64,000 nt of DNA, from the NCBI RefSeq assembly GCF_019903425.1, contig NZ_JACHUZ010000011.1, positions 334,722 through 398,721 on the forward strand, read 5' to 3'. This document shows, in pieces, positions 55,254 through 63,028 of this stretch; position 1 is the stretch's first letter; the number at the start of each line of letters is the position of its first letter. The notes beneath the pieces were generated by a model. The model was not told the origin of the DNA, searched no databases, and worked only from the letters and a program-made list of their open reading frames with translations. The translations under genes and the position numbers were made by a program. Source of the DNA: Vreelandella halophila (GTDB lineage: Bacteria > Pseudomonadota > Gammaproteobacteria > Pseudomonadales > Oleiphilaceae).

Positions 55254-55630
55254 AACCCTGAGGGCAGATTGAAAGTCATTGAAACGAATGGGCCAAACCC
55301 TTGGCGTGACAGCGTCAGCTTATACCTCGTCTTCTTAAGGATCTGACGGGGCGCTGGCGTATTCTTCTACATCGCCAATGCGAATGGTCCGTGGTCTGTG
55401 TCTGATTCTGTCGTTATGATACAGAAGATGTGATCAATGTCGCTATTAAGTATTGTATTTGTCCGTGACAGCAATCAGGCGTCGACGTACTTCTCGATGG
55501 TTATAGACAGGCAGGAGTAGGTGATCCACCCCGCATGCGTGACCCGGATGGGCTTCAGTCATGCTCCGTGCCTGGTGTGGCACAAGTCTCCAGGCTCTGG
55601 ATCGCGTGCAGGGGTTACCAGTACGCGTGA
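55254..55630. other. Gap between paaX and paaY
   Basis: paaX and paaY usually lie close together, yet 377 bases separate them here. A GTG-started 62-codon minus-strand frame (55446-55634) overlaps the paaY stop by GTGA, but its Arg/His-rich product has no recognised family and is doubtful. A leader or promoter for paaX is likely in this gap but not identifiable. Confidence 0.4.
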
Positions 55631-56224
55631 TCACGAGTCCCGCTTTGGCTGATAGTCACTACTGAGCAATCGTGGTCGTTGTGGATCGGCCTCGGCCAGA
55701 GGCAGACACTCTTGCATGCTGTTGAGACAGCGTACGGTAAGGTTCTGGTATTCTTCAGTCCCCTTGCGCTTCCACGCGATTTCTTCCTCATCCAAGGCTC
55801 TCACGATTTTGGCAGGCGCGCCAACAATCAGTGATCCGGGTTCACACGAGAATCCCGCTTTCACAAAGGCGCAGGCACCCAGGATCGATCGCGGAGCAAC
55901 CATTGCATCATCCATGACCACCGCATTCATACCCACCATTGCGTCCTTGCCGACGGTACATCCATGGATGATGGCACCGTGACCGACATGGCCGTTCTCT
56001 TCCACGATTACATCCTTGCCGGGGAATGCGTGAGCGACACAGCTGTCCTGGACGTTGGAACCAGCTTTCAAAACGATACGCCCAAAGTCTCCACGCAATG
56101 ACGCTGATGGCCCCACATAACAGCCTGGGCCAACCCAGACATCGCCGATCAGGGTGGCGGTGGGGTGGACGTATGCACTTGGGTCTACCACTGGTTTGAC
56201 CCCATCGATGCTGTAACTGGGCAT
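55631..56224 (-). CDS. paaY: PaaY hexapeptide-repeat thioesterase
   Basis: This 197-residue protein is a left-handed beta-helix of the gamma-carbonic-anhydrase type, known in paa clusters as a thioesterase that relieves dead-end CoA esters. Hexapeptide turns such as ATLIGDVWVGPGCYVGPSAS and histidines for metal (SCVAHAFPG, ENGHVGHGAIIHG) are visible. It is divergent from paaF with a 360-base intergenic region. Confidence 0.92.
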   Translation of the reverse strand: MPSYSIDGVKPVVDPSAYVHPTATLIGDVWVGPGCYVGPSASLRGDFGRIVLKAGSNVQDSCVAHAFPGKDVIVEENGHVGHGAIIHGCTVGKDAMVGMNAVVMDDAMVAPRSILGACAFVKAGFSCEPGSLIVGAPAKIVRALDEEEIAWKRKGTEEYQNLTVRCLNSMQECLPLAEADPQRPRLLSSDYQPKRDS

Positions 56225-56262
56225 CTGGTTCTCCAGGTTGGGTCAGTTCAAAATCTGTTTGC

Positions 56263-56281
56263 CAATCATGATTCATGATTG
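56263..56281. promoter_or_regulatory. Perfect 19-base palindrome before paaY
   Basis: CAATCATGA-T-TCATGATTG has 9-base arms around a single T. It lies 39 bases before the paaY start and is a good dimer-binding site candidate. Its core ATGATTCAT is shared with the repeat at 31915-31923. Confidence 0.6.
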
Positions 56282-56432
56282 TGCTTGGAAACAGAAATTA
56301 CGATACATCATCACGCCTAAGTCAATCCAGAATACGTCCTTAAAATTGCATTTTGGGGCTAAGTTTTGTCATCAAGCCCCCAGAATTCGCCAAAAATGAC
56401 GAATTAGCACCATCGTGAATAGGTCTTTTGAT

Positions 56433-56474
56433 GTGACACAAAAACAGTCATTGTGATCCATTGACGAGTATCAA
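56433..56474. promoter_or_regulatory. Weak third copy of the operator-like repeat at paaF
   Basis: GTGACAC (56433-56439) and GTATCAA (56468-56474) match the two halves at 6/7 and 5/7 with a 28-base spacer. The repeat spans the paaF -35. It is much less convincing than the two perfect copies. Confidence 0.3.
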
Positions 56475-56488
56475 TAGTTGGATATACT
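56461..56488 (+). promoter_or_regulatory. paaFGHIJK promoter
   Basis: TTGACG (56461-56466), a 16-base spacer and TATACT (56483-56488) make a good sigma-70 promoter 96 bases before the paaF ATG. Confidence 0.65.
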
Positions 56489-56584
56489 GAGTTGAGATCG
56501 GTTAAGTCAGTGCGGCCGCTTGGTCACCTGAACCCCGGTCGGCTCGTTTTCATTGCAAACAACACAAGACAAACCGAACTGCTT

Positions 56585-57358
56585 ATGCCAAATAACCTGC
56601 TCATCGAGGGGCGCGACAGCGGGGTTCAGGTTCTGACACTGAACCGTCCTGAGGCACTGAACGCTTTGAACACAGAGCTTCTGGGGGAGTTGTCCGAGGC
56701 GCTGGACAATGCCGAGGCGGATCCAGAAATTCGGGCGATGGTGCTCACCGGGAGCCAAAAGGCGTTTGCGGCTGGTGCCGATGTGGATGAAATGGCTTCC
56801 AGAGATCTCGTCGGTATTCTCGAAGATCCGCGCGTTGCGCACTGGGAACGAATTGCTCGTTTTACGAAACCCATGATCGCTGCCATCAATGGGTTCGCGC
56901 TTGGTGGTGGCTGCGAATTGGCCATGCACGCTGACATCATGATTGCAGGCGAAAATGCCCGATTCGGCCAACCAGAGATCAACCTCGGCATCATGCCCGG
57001 AGCCGGCGGTACCCAGAGGCTGGTACGCAAAGTTGGTGAATCCCTTGCCATGCATATGGCTCTCACTGGCGAGCCCATTGATGCAAAACGCGCCCTTCAG
57101 GCTGGCCTGATCAGCGAAATCTGTCAGCCGGAGCTGACTCTCGAGAGAGCTATCCAGATTGGACACTCCATAGCCAGTAAGGCGCCTATCGCTGTGCGTC
57201 TGACCAAAGAATCGGTGCGCAAGGCGAATGATATGAGTCTTGCCGATGGTCAGCGATTTGAGCGACACGCCTTCACGATCCTTGCCGGCACGGCGGATCG
57301 TCAGGAGGGACTTGCGGCATTCCGGGAGAAACGCAAACCGCGATTCACGGGGCAATAG
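56585..57358 (+). CDS. paaF: 2,3-dehydroadipyl-CoA hydratase PaaF
   Basis: This 257-residue crotonase hydrates 2,3-dehydroadipyl-CoA in the beta-oxidation stage of the pathway. GSQKAFAAGADVDEMASRD and INGFALGGGCELAMHADIMI form the oxyanion hole; the catalytic glutamates lie in GGGCELAMH and in QPEINLGIMPGAGGTQRL. ATG 56585 is the family start. First of six co-directional genes. Confidence 0.92.
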   Translation: MPNNLLIEGRDSGVQVLTLNRPEALNALNTELLGELSEALDNAEADPEIRAMVLTGSQKAFAAGADVDEMASRDLVGILEDPRVAHWERIARFTKPMIAAINGFALGGGCELAMHADIMIAGENARFGQPEINLGIMPGAGGTQRLVRKVGESLAMHMALTGEPIDAKRALQAGLISEICQPELTLERAIQIGHSIASKAPIAVRLTKESVRKANDMSLADGQRFERHAFTILAGTADRQEGLAAFREKRKPRFTGQ

Positions 57359-57411
57359 GCCTAGGCCAGCCGCCCGGAACTCATCCTTTATTTTATCGAT
57401 AGGACAACGCC

Positions 57412-58203
57412 ATGACTCAGCCGAGTATTCTTCTAGAAATCGATCAGGGCGTGGCTCTGCTTACCCTTAACCGCCCGGACAGTCTGAACAGCTTCAATAC
57501 AGAGATGCACCAGCAGATGCGCGAGGCCATCAGCCAGGTGCGTAAAGACAGCAAAGTGCGTGTATTGGTTATCACTGGGGCGGGGCGCGGTTTCTGCGCT
57601 GGTCAGGACCTTGGTGACCGAGCTGTGGCACCCGGGCAGGAAACGCCTGATCTGGGGGAATCCCTGGAGAACAACTACAACCCGCTGGTACGCAGCCTGC
57701 GCGACCTTCCGATGCCAGTTGTGTGTGCGGTGAATGGCGTGGCCGCCGGGGCGGGAGCGAACATCGCGTTGGCCTGTGACATCACTCTGGCAGCGCGTTC
57801 AGCGAGCTTTGTGGAGGTATTTTGCAAGTTGGGCCTTGTTCCAGATTCCGGCGGTACCTGGACCTTACCCCGGGTTGTTGGGATGGCGCGCGCTAAAGGC
57901 ATAGCTATGCTGGGCGACAAGATCAGCGCAAAGCAGGCTGAGGACTGGGGCATGATCTGGCGCTGTGTTGATGACGAAGCGCTGATGGATGAAACCCATG
58001 AAATGGCACGCCATTTCGCCAGCCAACCTACCAAGGGCCTCGCCCTGATCAAACGCGCCCTGCACGCCAGTGCCGACAATTCGTTTGAGCAGCACCTGAA
58101 CCTCGAGCGTGACCTCCAGCGCATAGCGGGCCGTTCTGAGGACTACCAGGAGGGTGCTGCCGCCTTCATGGAAAAACGTACGCCTTCGTTCAAGGGGAAA
58201 TAA
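57412..58203 (+). CDS. paaG: 1,2-epoxyphenylacetyl-CoA isomerase PaaG
   Basis: This 263-residue crotonase-fold isomerase turns the epoxide into oxepin-CoA. GAGRGFCAGQDLGDRAV and CAVNGVAAGAGANIALACDI are diagnostic, and the segment KLGLVPDSGGTWTLPRVVG carries the catalytic Asp typical of PaaG. It is 53 bases after paaF and 3 bases before paaH. Confidence 0.93.
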   Translation: MTQPSILLEIDQGVALLTLNRPDSLNSFNTEMHQQMREAISQVRKDSKVRVLVITGAGRGFCAGQDLGDRAVAPGQETPDLGESLENNYNPLVRSLRDLPMPVVCAVNGVAAGAGANIALACDITLAARSASFVEVFCKLGLVPDSGGTWTLPRVVGMARAKGIAMLGDKISAKQAEDWGMIWRCVDDEALMDETHEMARHFASQPTKGLALIKRALHASADNSFEQHLNLERDLQRIAGRSEDYQEGAAAFMEKRTPSFKGK

Positions 58204-58206
58204 CCG

Positions 58207-59727
58207 ATGCAGGCACTCGATACCCAAATTACGGTCGGTGTCATTGGTGCTGGTGCCATGGGTGCCGGCATCGCCCAGGTAGCGGCCCAAGCGGGCCATA
58301 GGGTCCACCTTCATGATCAGCGTGAAGGGGCTGCTGCTGCCGGGCGCGACGGCGTCGCGAAACAGCTCCAGCGGCGGGTGGATAAGGGCAAAATGGAGCA
58401 GCAGGCGGTTGACGCCATCGTTGATCGGATTCAGCCGGTTAGCACGCTTTCGCAACTGTCAAACAGCGGCATGGTCATTGAGGCCATTATTGAGGACCTT
58501 GAGATCAAGCACATGTTGCTGTGTGAACTGGAGCAGCTATGCGGCGACGACACCATTCTTGCTACCAACACCTCCTCTATCTCAGTGACCGCGCTGGGTT
58601 CGAAACTAGACCACCCTGAGCGGCTTGTTGGGATGCACTTCTTCAACCCTGCGCCTTTGATGGCATTGGTTGAGGTGGTTAAAGGCCTGGCGACGGATGA
58701 TGGCGTGGCGGACACAGTGCATGCTACGGCGGCCAAATGGGGGAAGAAGCCTGTATTCGCGACATCCACACCGGGTTTCATTGTCAATCGGGTGGCGCGG
58801 CCGTTCTATGCCGAAAGCTTCCGTTTGCTTCAGGAGCAGGCCGCTGACCCGGCAACCCTTGATGCCATTATCCGGGAAGCGGGCGGCTTCCGTATGGGCC
58901 CGTTTGAACTGACGGACTTGATAGGGCACGACGTCAACTACGCGGTGACAACCTCGGTTTTTGACGCCTACTACCAGGATACCCGCTTTCTGCCTTCGCT
59001 GATTCAGAAAGAACTCGTTGAGGCAGGTCGTTTCGGGCGCAAAAGTGGTCTGGGATTCTACTGTTATGACGACAACAGCAAGCCTTCGGAACCCAACACC
59101 GAACCTGCCCACGAAAGCGATGAAACCCAGCTGATTGTTGAAGGTCTGCTGGGGCCGGCAGCCGCGTTGGTTGAGCGCCTTCGTGATGCCGGCGTTGACG
59201 TCATCGAGCGCGATGGGCCGGGTCAGCTTCGCTTTGGGGACGCGGTTCTGGCACTTACTGACGGGCGTATGGCAACAGAGCGCGCCAATTCTGAAGGCAC
59301 TCCGAATCTGGTGCTGTTCGATCTGGCCTTCGATTTCACCAACACAACCAGACTCGCCGTGGGTATCGCCGATCAGGCCCACGATAAAGCGCGAACCGAT
59401 GCCTGTGCATTGCTTCAGAAGGCGGGTATTGCGGTGAGTGTAATTGAGGATCGTCCTGGGCTTGTAGTTATGCGCACAGTCGCGATGCTGGCAAGCCAGG
59501 CTGCGGATGCGTCACTTCATGGCGTTGCGACCAAGGAAGACATCGATCTGGCAATGAAGGCGGGACTGAATTACCCGGACGGACCGCTGAGCTGGAGTGA
59601 CCGTCTTGGCAACAGCTTGGTCTTTGAGGTGCTCACCAACGTCCAGAACAGTTACGGGGAAGATCGCTACCGACCAGCACTGTTCCTGCGACAAAACCAT
59701 TACGCGGAAAAGGGCTTTTACACATGA
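58207..59727 (+). CDS. paaH: 3-hydroxyadipyl-CoA dehydrogenase PaaH
   Basis: This 506-residue NAD-dependent enzyme has an N-terminal Rossmann fold (GVIGAGAMGAGIAQVAAQAG), the HFFNPAPLMALVEVV active-site region and two C-terminal 3HCDH domains, the second near GLNYPDGPLSWSDRLG. Length fits the Pseudomonas-type PaaH. Its end overlaps paaI (ATGA). Confidence 0.93.
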   Translation: MQALDTQITVGVIGAGAMGAGIAQVAAQAGHRVHLHDQREGAAAAGRDGVAKQLQRRVDKGKMEQQAVDAIVDRIQPVSTLSQLSNSGMVIEAIIEDLEIKHMLLCELEQLCGDDTILATNTSSISVTALGSKLDHPERLVGMHFFNPAPLMALVEVVKGLATDDGVADTVHATAAKWGKKPVFATSTPGFIVNRVARPFYAESFRLLQEQAADPATLDAIIREAGGFRMGPFELTDLIGHDVNYAVTTSVFDAYYQDTRFLPSLIQKELVEAGRFGRKSGLGFYCYDDNSKPSEPNTEPAHESDETQLIVEGLLGPAAALVERLRDAGVDVIERDGPGQLRFGDAVLALTDGRMATERANSEGTPNLVLFDLAFDFTNTTRLAVGIADQAHDKARTDACALLQKAGIAVSVIEDRPGLVVMRTVAMLASQAADASLHGVATKEDIDLAMKAGLNYPDGPLSWSDRLGNSLVFEVLTNVQNSYGEDRYRPALFLRQNHYAEKGFYT

Positions 59728-60170
59728 GTGAAATCGACCCACAACAACTCGCTGAGCGCTGCGCGCAAGCGATGTTTGAGCAAGATCAAGCTAGCCAGAA
59801 GCTGGGCATGAAGATCGAATCTGTAGCGCCGGGTCGGGCGGAGCTAAGTATGACGGTTACCGAAGATATGATTCAAGGGCACGGCTCTTGTCACGGAGGC
59901 TACCTGTTCACTTTGGCCGACTCAGCGTTCGCTTTCAGTTGCAACACCTATGACAAGAGAACCGTCGCTTCTGGTTGCAGCATTGACTATGTGTATGGGG
60001 CCAGCCTCGGCGACAGGTTGATCGCGACAGCTGAGGAGCGATCGCGCGGCGGAAGAACCGGTGTCTATGACATCACTCTGACTAACCAGGATGGTGGAAC
60101 GGTGGCCCTTTTCCGCGGCAAATCCTACCAGGTGCGTGGCTCAGTTATTGATTCGGAGGAACAGTCATGA
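59724..60170 (+). CDS. paaI: Phenylacetyl-CoA thioesterase PaaI
   Basis: This 148-residue hot-dog thioesterase hydrolyses stalled CoA esters to free CoA. MIQGHGSCHGGYLFTLADSA (catalytic Asp) and GDRLIATAEERSRGGRTGVY are family marks. It overlaps both paaH and paaJ by ATGA. Confidence 0.93.
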   Translation: MSEIDPQQLAERCAQAMFEQDQASQKLGMKIESVAPGRAELSMTVTEDMIQGHGSCHGGYLFTLADSAFAFSCNTYDKRTVASGCSIDYVYGASLGDRLIATAEERSRGGRTGVYDITLTNQDGGTVALFRGKSYQVRGSVIDSEEQS

Positions 60171-61411
60171 GTGCGACTCTTCTCAAGGACGCTTATATCG
60201 TTGACGCCATCCGCACACCTGTTGGTCGTTATGGTGGTGCGCTTTCCGGCGTGCGTGCCGACGATCTGGCGGCTACCCCGATCAGGGTGTTGACCGAGCG
60301 CCACCCGGAACTGGATTGGTCTTCGATCGATGATGCGCTCTATGGCTGTGCCAACCAGGCAGGTGAAGACAATCGGAATGTTGCCCGAATGTCGTTGCTG
60401 CTGGCAGGGCTGCCGGCGGATGTTCCCGGGAGCACCATCAACCGCCTTTGCGGTTCCGGGATGGATGCTATTGGTAGCGCTGCACGAGCCATCCGCACTG
60501 GCGAGGCTCAGCTGATGATAGCCGGCGGTGTCGAGTCCATGTCACGGGCTCCGTTCGTTATGGGCAAGGCTGAGTCAGCGTTCAGTCGCAGTGCGGAGCT
60601 GTATGACACAACCATCGGCTGGCGTTTTGTAAATCCGGTCCTGAAAGAGCAGTACGGAATCGATTCGATGCCTGAGACGGCGGAGAATGTAGCCGCTGAT
60701 TTTGGCATTTCCCGCGAGGATCAGGATGCTTTTGCGCTGCGCAGCCAGCAGCGTGCTGCTGCCGCCCAGAAAGACGGTCGGCTGGCCGCCGAAATCACAC
60801 CGGTGAGCGTCCCCCGTCGTAAACAGGATCCACTGATCGTCGATTCTGACGAGCATCCCCGGGAAACCAGTCTTGAAAAGCTGGGGGCGCTGCCAACCCC
60901 TTTCCGGGAAAACGGGACTGTGACCGCAGGCAATGCCTCTGGCGTGAACGATGGTGCATGCGCACTCCTGATGGCTGGGGCTGATGCTCTAAGGCAACAG
61001 AACCTGACTCCCCGCGCCCGGGTTGTGGCAATGGCTACCGCCGGCGTTGAGCCGAGGATAATGGGCTTTGGACCTGCTCCAGCTACGCGCAAAGTGCTCG
61101 CGACCGCCGGACTTTCGTTAGCCGATATGGACGTCGTTGAACTGAATGAGGCGTTCGCTGCCCAGGCTCTAGCGGTAACCCGTGACCTTGGGTTGGCAGA
61201 TGATGCTGAGCACGTAAACCCTAACGGTGGCGCGATTGCGTTCGGACACCCCTTGGGAATGAGCGGTGCTCGCCTGGTCACGACGGCTCTGTACGAACTG
61301 GAGCGTCGCCACAGAAGTGGGGTTAGCGCTCGTTATGCTCTATGCACCATGTGTATCGGCGTTGGTCAGGGTATCGCGATGATTATTGAACGTACAGACC
61401 CGGTAACCTGA
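60167..61411 (+). CDS. paaJ: 3-oxoadipyl-CoA/3-oxo-5,6-dehydrosuberyl-CoA thiolase PaaJ
   Basis: This 414-residue thiolase makes acetyl-CoA and succinyl-CoA in the last steps. The active cysteines lie in TINRLCGSGMDAIG and TMCIGVGQG, the His in GGAIAFGHPLGMSGARLV; GGVESMSRAPFVMGK is also conserved. Length is slightly above average. Confidence 0.93.
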   Translation: MSATLLKDAYIVDAIRTPVGRYGGALSGVRADDLAATPIRVLTERHPELDWSSIDDALYGCANQAGEDNRNVARMSLLLAGLPADVPGSTINRLCGSGMDAIGSAARAIRTGEAQLMIAGGVESMSRAPFVMGKAESAFSRSAELYDTTIGWRFVNPVLKEQYGIDSMPETAENVAADFGISREDQDAFALRSQQRAAAAQKDGRLAAEITPVSVPRRKQDPLIVDSDEHPRETSLEKLGALPTPFRENGTVTAGNASGVNDGACALLMAGADALRQQNLTPRARVVAMATAGVEPRIMGFGPAPATRKVLATAGLSLADMDVVELNEAFAAQALAVTRDLGLADDAEHVNPNGGAIAFGHPLGMSGARLVTTALYELERRHRSGVSARYALCTMCIGVGQGIAMIIERTDPVT

Positions 61412-61469
61412 GGTTGCCGCCAAGTCTGTAGACAAAACAACACAATACAAGAAAGCGCAGGACAGACTC

Positions 61470-62771
61470 ATGAGCTTACCACTCAGCAAGATCGGCAAAC
61501 TCGACCGGATGGAGACCGCTTCCATCGATGAGCTCCGGCATGAACAGATTCAACGCCTCCGTTGGAGTCTAATGCATGCCTATACCAACGTACCATTTTA
61601 CCGCAAGGCCTTTGACGAAATCGGGCTTAAGCCGATGGATGTCAACTGTCTCGATGATCTGGCCAAGGTGCCTTTTACAACCAAATCGGACCTGCGGGAT
61701 AACTACCCGTACGGCATGTTTGCAACGTCCATGTCTGACGTGGTGCGAATCCACGCCTCAAGTGGCACTACCGGCAAGCCGACAGTTGTTGGTTATACCC
61801 AAGGCGACATCAACATGTGGGCGGACGTTGTTGCACGTTCCATCCGTGCCGGAGGCGGCCACGCAGGCGATAAAGCTCATATATCCTATGGTTATGGGCT
61901 GTTCACAGGCGGTCTCGGTGCTCACTACGGCGCTGAACGTCTGGGGTGCACCGTCATTCCAATGTCCGGTGGCCAGACGGAAAGGCAGGTCCAGCTGATT
62001 CAGGATTTCGAACCCGACATCATCATGGTTACGCCTTCCTATATGCTGAACATTGCCGATGAGCTTGATCGTCAGGGCGTCGACCCACACAAGCTCCCGC
62101 TGCGTCTTGGCATCTTCGGAGCCGAGCCCTGGACAAATTCCATGCGTACCGAGATTGAAGAGCGCCTCGGCATCCAGGTTCTCGATATCTACGGTCTGTC
62201 TGAGGTTATGGGCCCAGGTGTCGGCATGGAGTGTATTGAAACGAAAGACGGTCCAACCATCTGGGAAGATCATTTTTATCCGGAAATCATCAATCCGGAA
62301 ACTGGTGAAGTATTGCCCGATGGGGAATATGGCGAACTGGTGTTCACCTCGTTGACCAAGGTCGCACTGCCTGTTCTGCGGTACAGGACCCGTGATCTGA
62401 CCCGTCTGCTGCCGGGTACAGCAAGGCCAATGCGTCGAATCGACAAGATTACGGGGCGTAGTGATGACATGTTGATTATCCGTGGAGTCAACGTTTTCCC
62501 TAGCCAGATCGAGGAGCAGGTGCTCAAGTGCGAGCCACTTGCCCCTCACTACGAAATTGAGGTCTACAAGGAAGGCAACCTCGATTGCGTTGATGTCCGC
62601 GCGGAACTCCGGTTCAACGCTTCGGGGGAAGATCTGCGAGATAACGCCGCCCGTGAGCTGGCCCATCACATCAAGTCCTATATCGGTATCAGCACTCGTG
62701 TCGAGGTGCAGGATGCCGGTTCCCTGGCCCGCTCTGAAGGTAAGGCGAAGCACGTGTTTGACCGCCGCTAG
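61470..62771 (+). CDS. paaK: Phenylacetate-CoA ligase PaaK
   Basis: This 433-residue AMP-forming ligase commits phenylacetate to the pathway. The ATP-binding loop is SSGTTGKPTVVGYTQGD; YGLSEVMGPGVGMEC and RYRTRDLTRLLPG are also conserved, and the C-terminal subdomain has GRSDDMLIIRGVNVFPSQIE. It follows paaJ by 58 bases and is the last paa enzyme gene. Confidence 0.96.
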   Translation: MSLPLSKIGKLDRMETASIDELRHEQIQRLRWSLMHAYTNVPFYRKAFDEIGLKPMDVNCLDDLAKVPFTTKSDLRDNYPYGMFATSMSDVVRIHASSGTTGKPTVVGYTQGDINMWADVVARSIRAGGGHAGDKAHISYGYGLFTGGLGAHYGAERLGCTVIPMSGGQTERQVQLIQDFEPDIIMVTPSYMLNIADELDRQGVDPHKLPLRLGIFGAEPWTNSMRTEIEERLGIQVLDIYGLSEVMGPGVGMECIETKDGPTIWEDHFYPEIINPETGEVLPDGEYGELVFTSLTKVALPVLRYRTRDLTRLLPGTARPMRRIDKITGRSDDMLIIRGVNVFPSQIEEQVLKCEPLAPHYEIEVYKEGNLDCVDVRAELRFNASGEDLRDNAARELAHHIKSYIGISTRVEVQDAGSLARSEGKAKHVFDRR

Positions 62772-62840
62772 GAAACGAGGCACAACCGGCCATCTGTTGC
62801 GCGAGCCAAGGTGAGTTCAAGCGGTTGGATGAAAGGGCAA

Positions 62841-62885
62841 ATGATAATGAACAACAAAATGTTCAACTGGGAAGGAGGCTTTTAA
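62841..62885 (+). other. 14-codon micro-ORF before the porin gene
   Basis: ATG 62841 opens MIMNNKMFNWEGGF, with AAAGGG upstream, and stops at TAA 62885, directly before the inverted repeat at 62889. It could be a leader peptide or a decayed gene start: MFNWE resembles the N-terminus of glutaryl-CoA dehydrogenases. It may be chance. Confidence 0.25.
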
Positions 62886-62888
62886 AAG

Positions 62889-62903
62889 TCGGCCGACGGC
62901 CGA
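62889..62903. terminator. Short GC-rich inverted repeat, possible end of paa transcript
   Basis: TCGGCC-GAC-GGCCGA is a perfect 6-base stem followed by TTGCTTT. It is short for a terminator, so confidence is low. Confidence 0.35.
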
Positions 62904-63028
62904 TTGCTTTCAAAGATATAAAAAAGATTCGGTGCTGTTTGGTTCAGTAACAAAGGCCACGTCTTGGAGCATATTCTTATGCTGTTCTTTGCGTGGCAGT
63001 TTCCAAATAATCGTAGAAGGAAAGAATC

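Larger units (their letters stand above)
56225..56584. other. Divergent region between paaY and paaF
   Basis: These 360 bases are A/T-rich relative to the surroundings. They hold a perfect palindrome near paaY, a sigma-70 promoter toward paaF, and a weaker copy of the ATGACAC-type repeat over that promoter. The frame from 56492 into paaF is not used as coding. Confidence 0.6.
62772..63028. other. Gap between paaK and the porin gene
   Basis: These 257 bases hold a 14-codon frame with a ribosome-site-like sequence and a short inverted repeat. No convincing promoter for the porin was identified. Confidence 0.45.

Noticed and set aside
55446-55634. 62 aa minus-strand frame coupled to paaY by GTGA
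   Set aside because: Overlap with the stop is suggestive, but the product is Arg/His-rich with no family resemblance and no separate ribosome site was evident.
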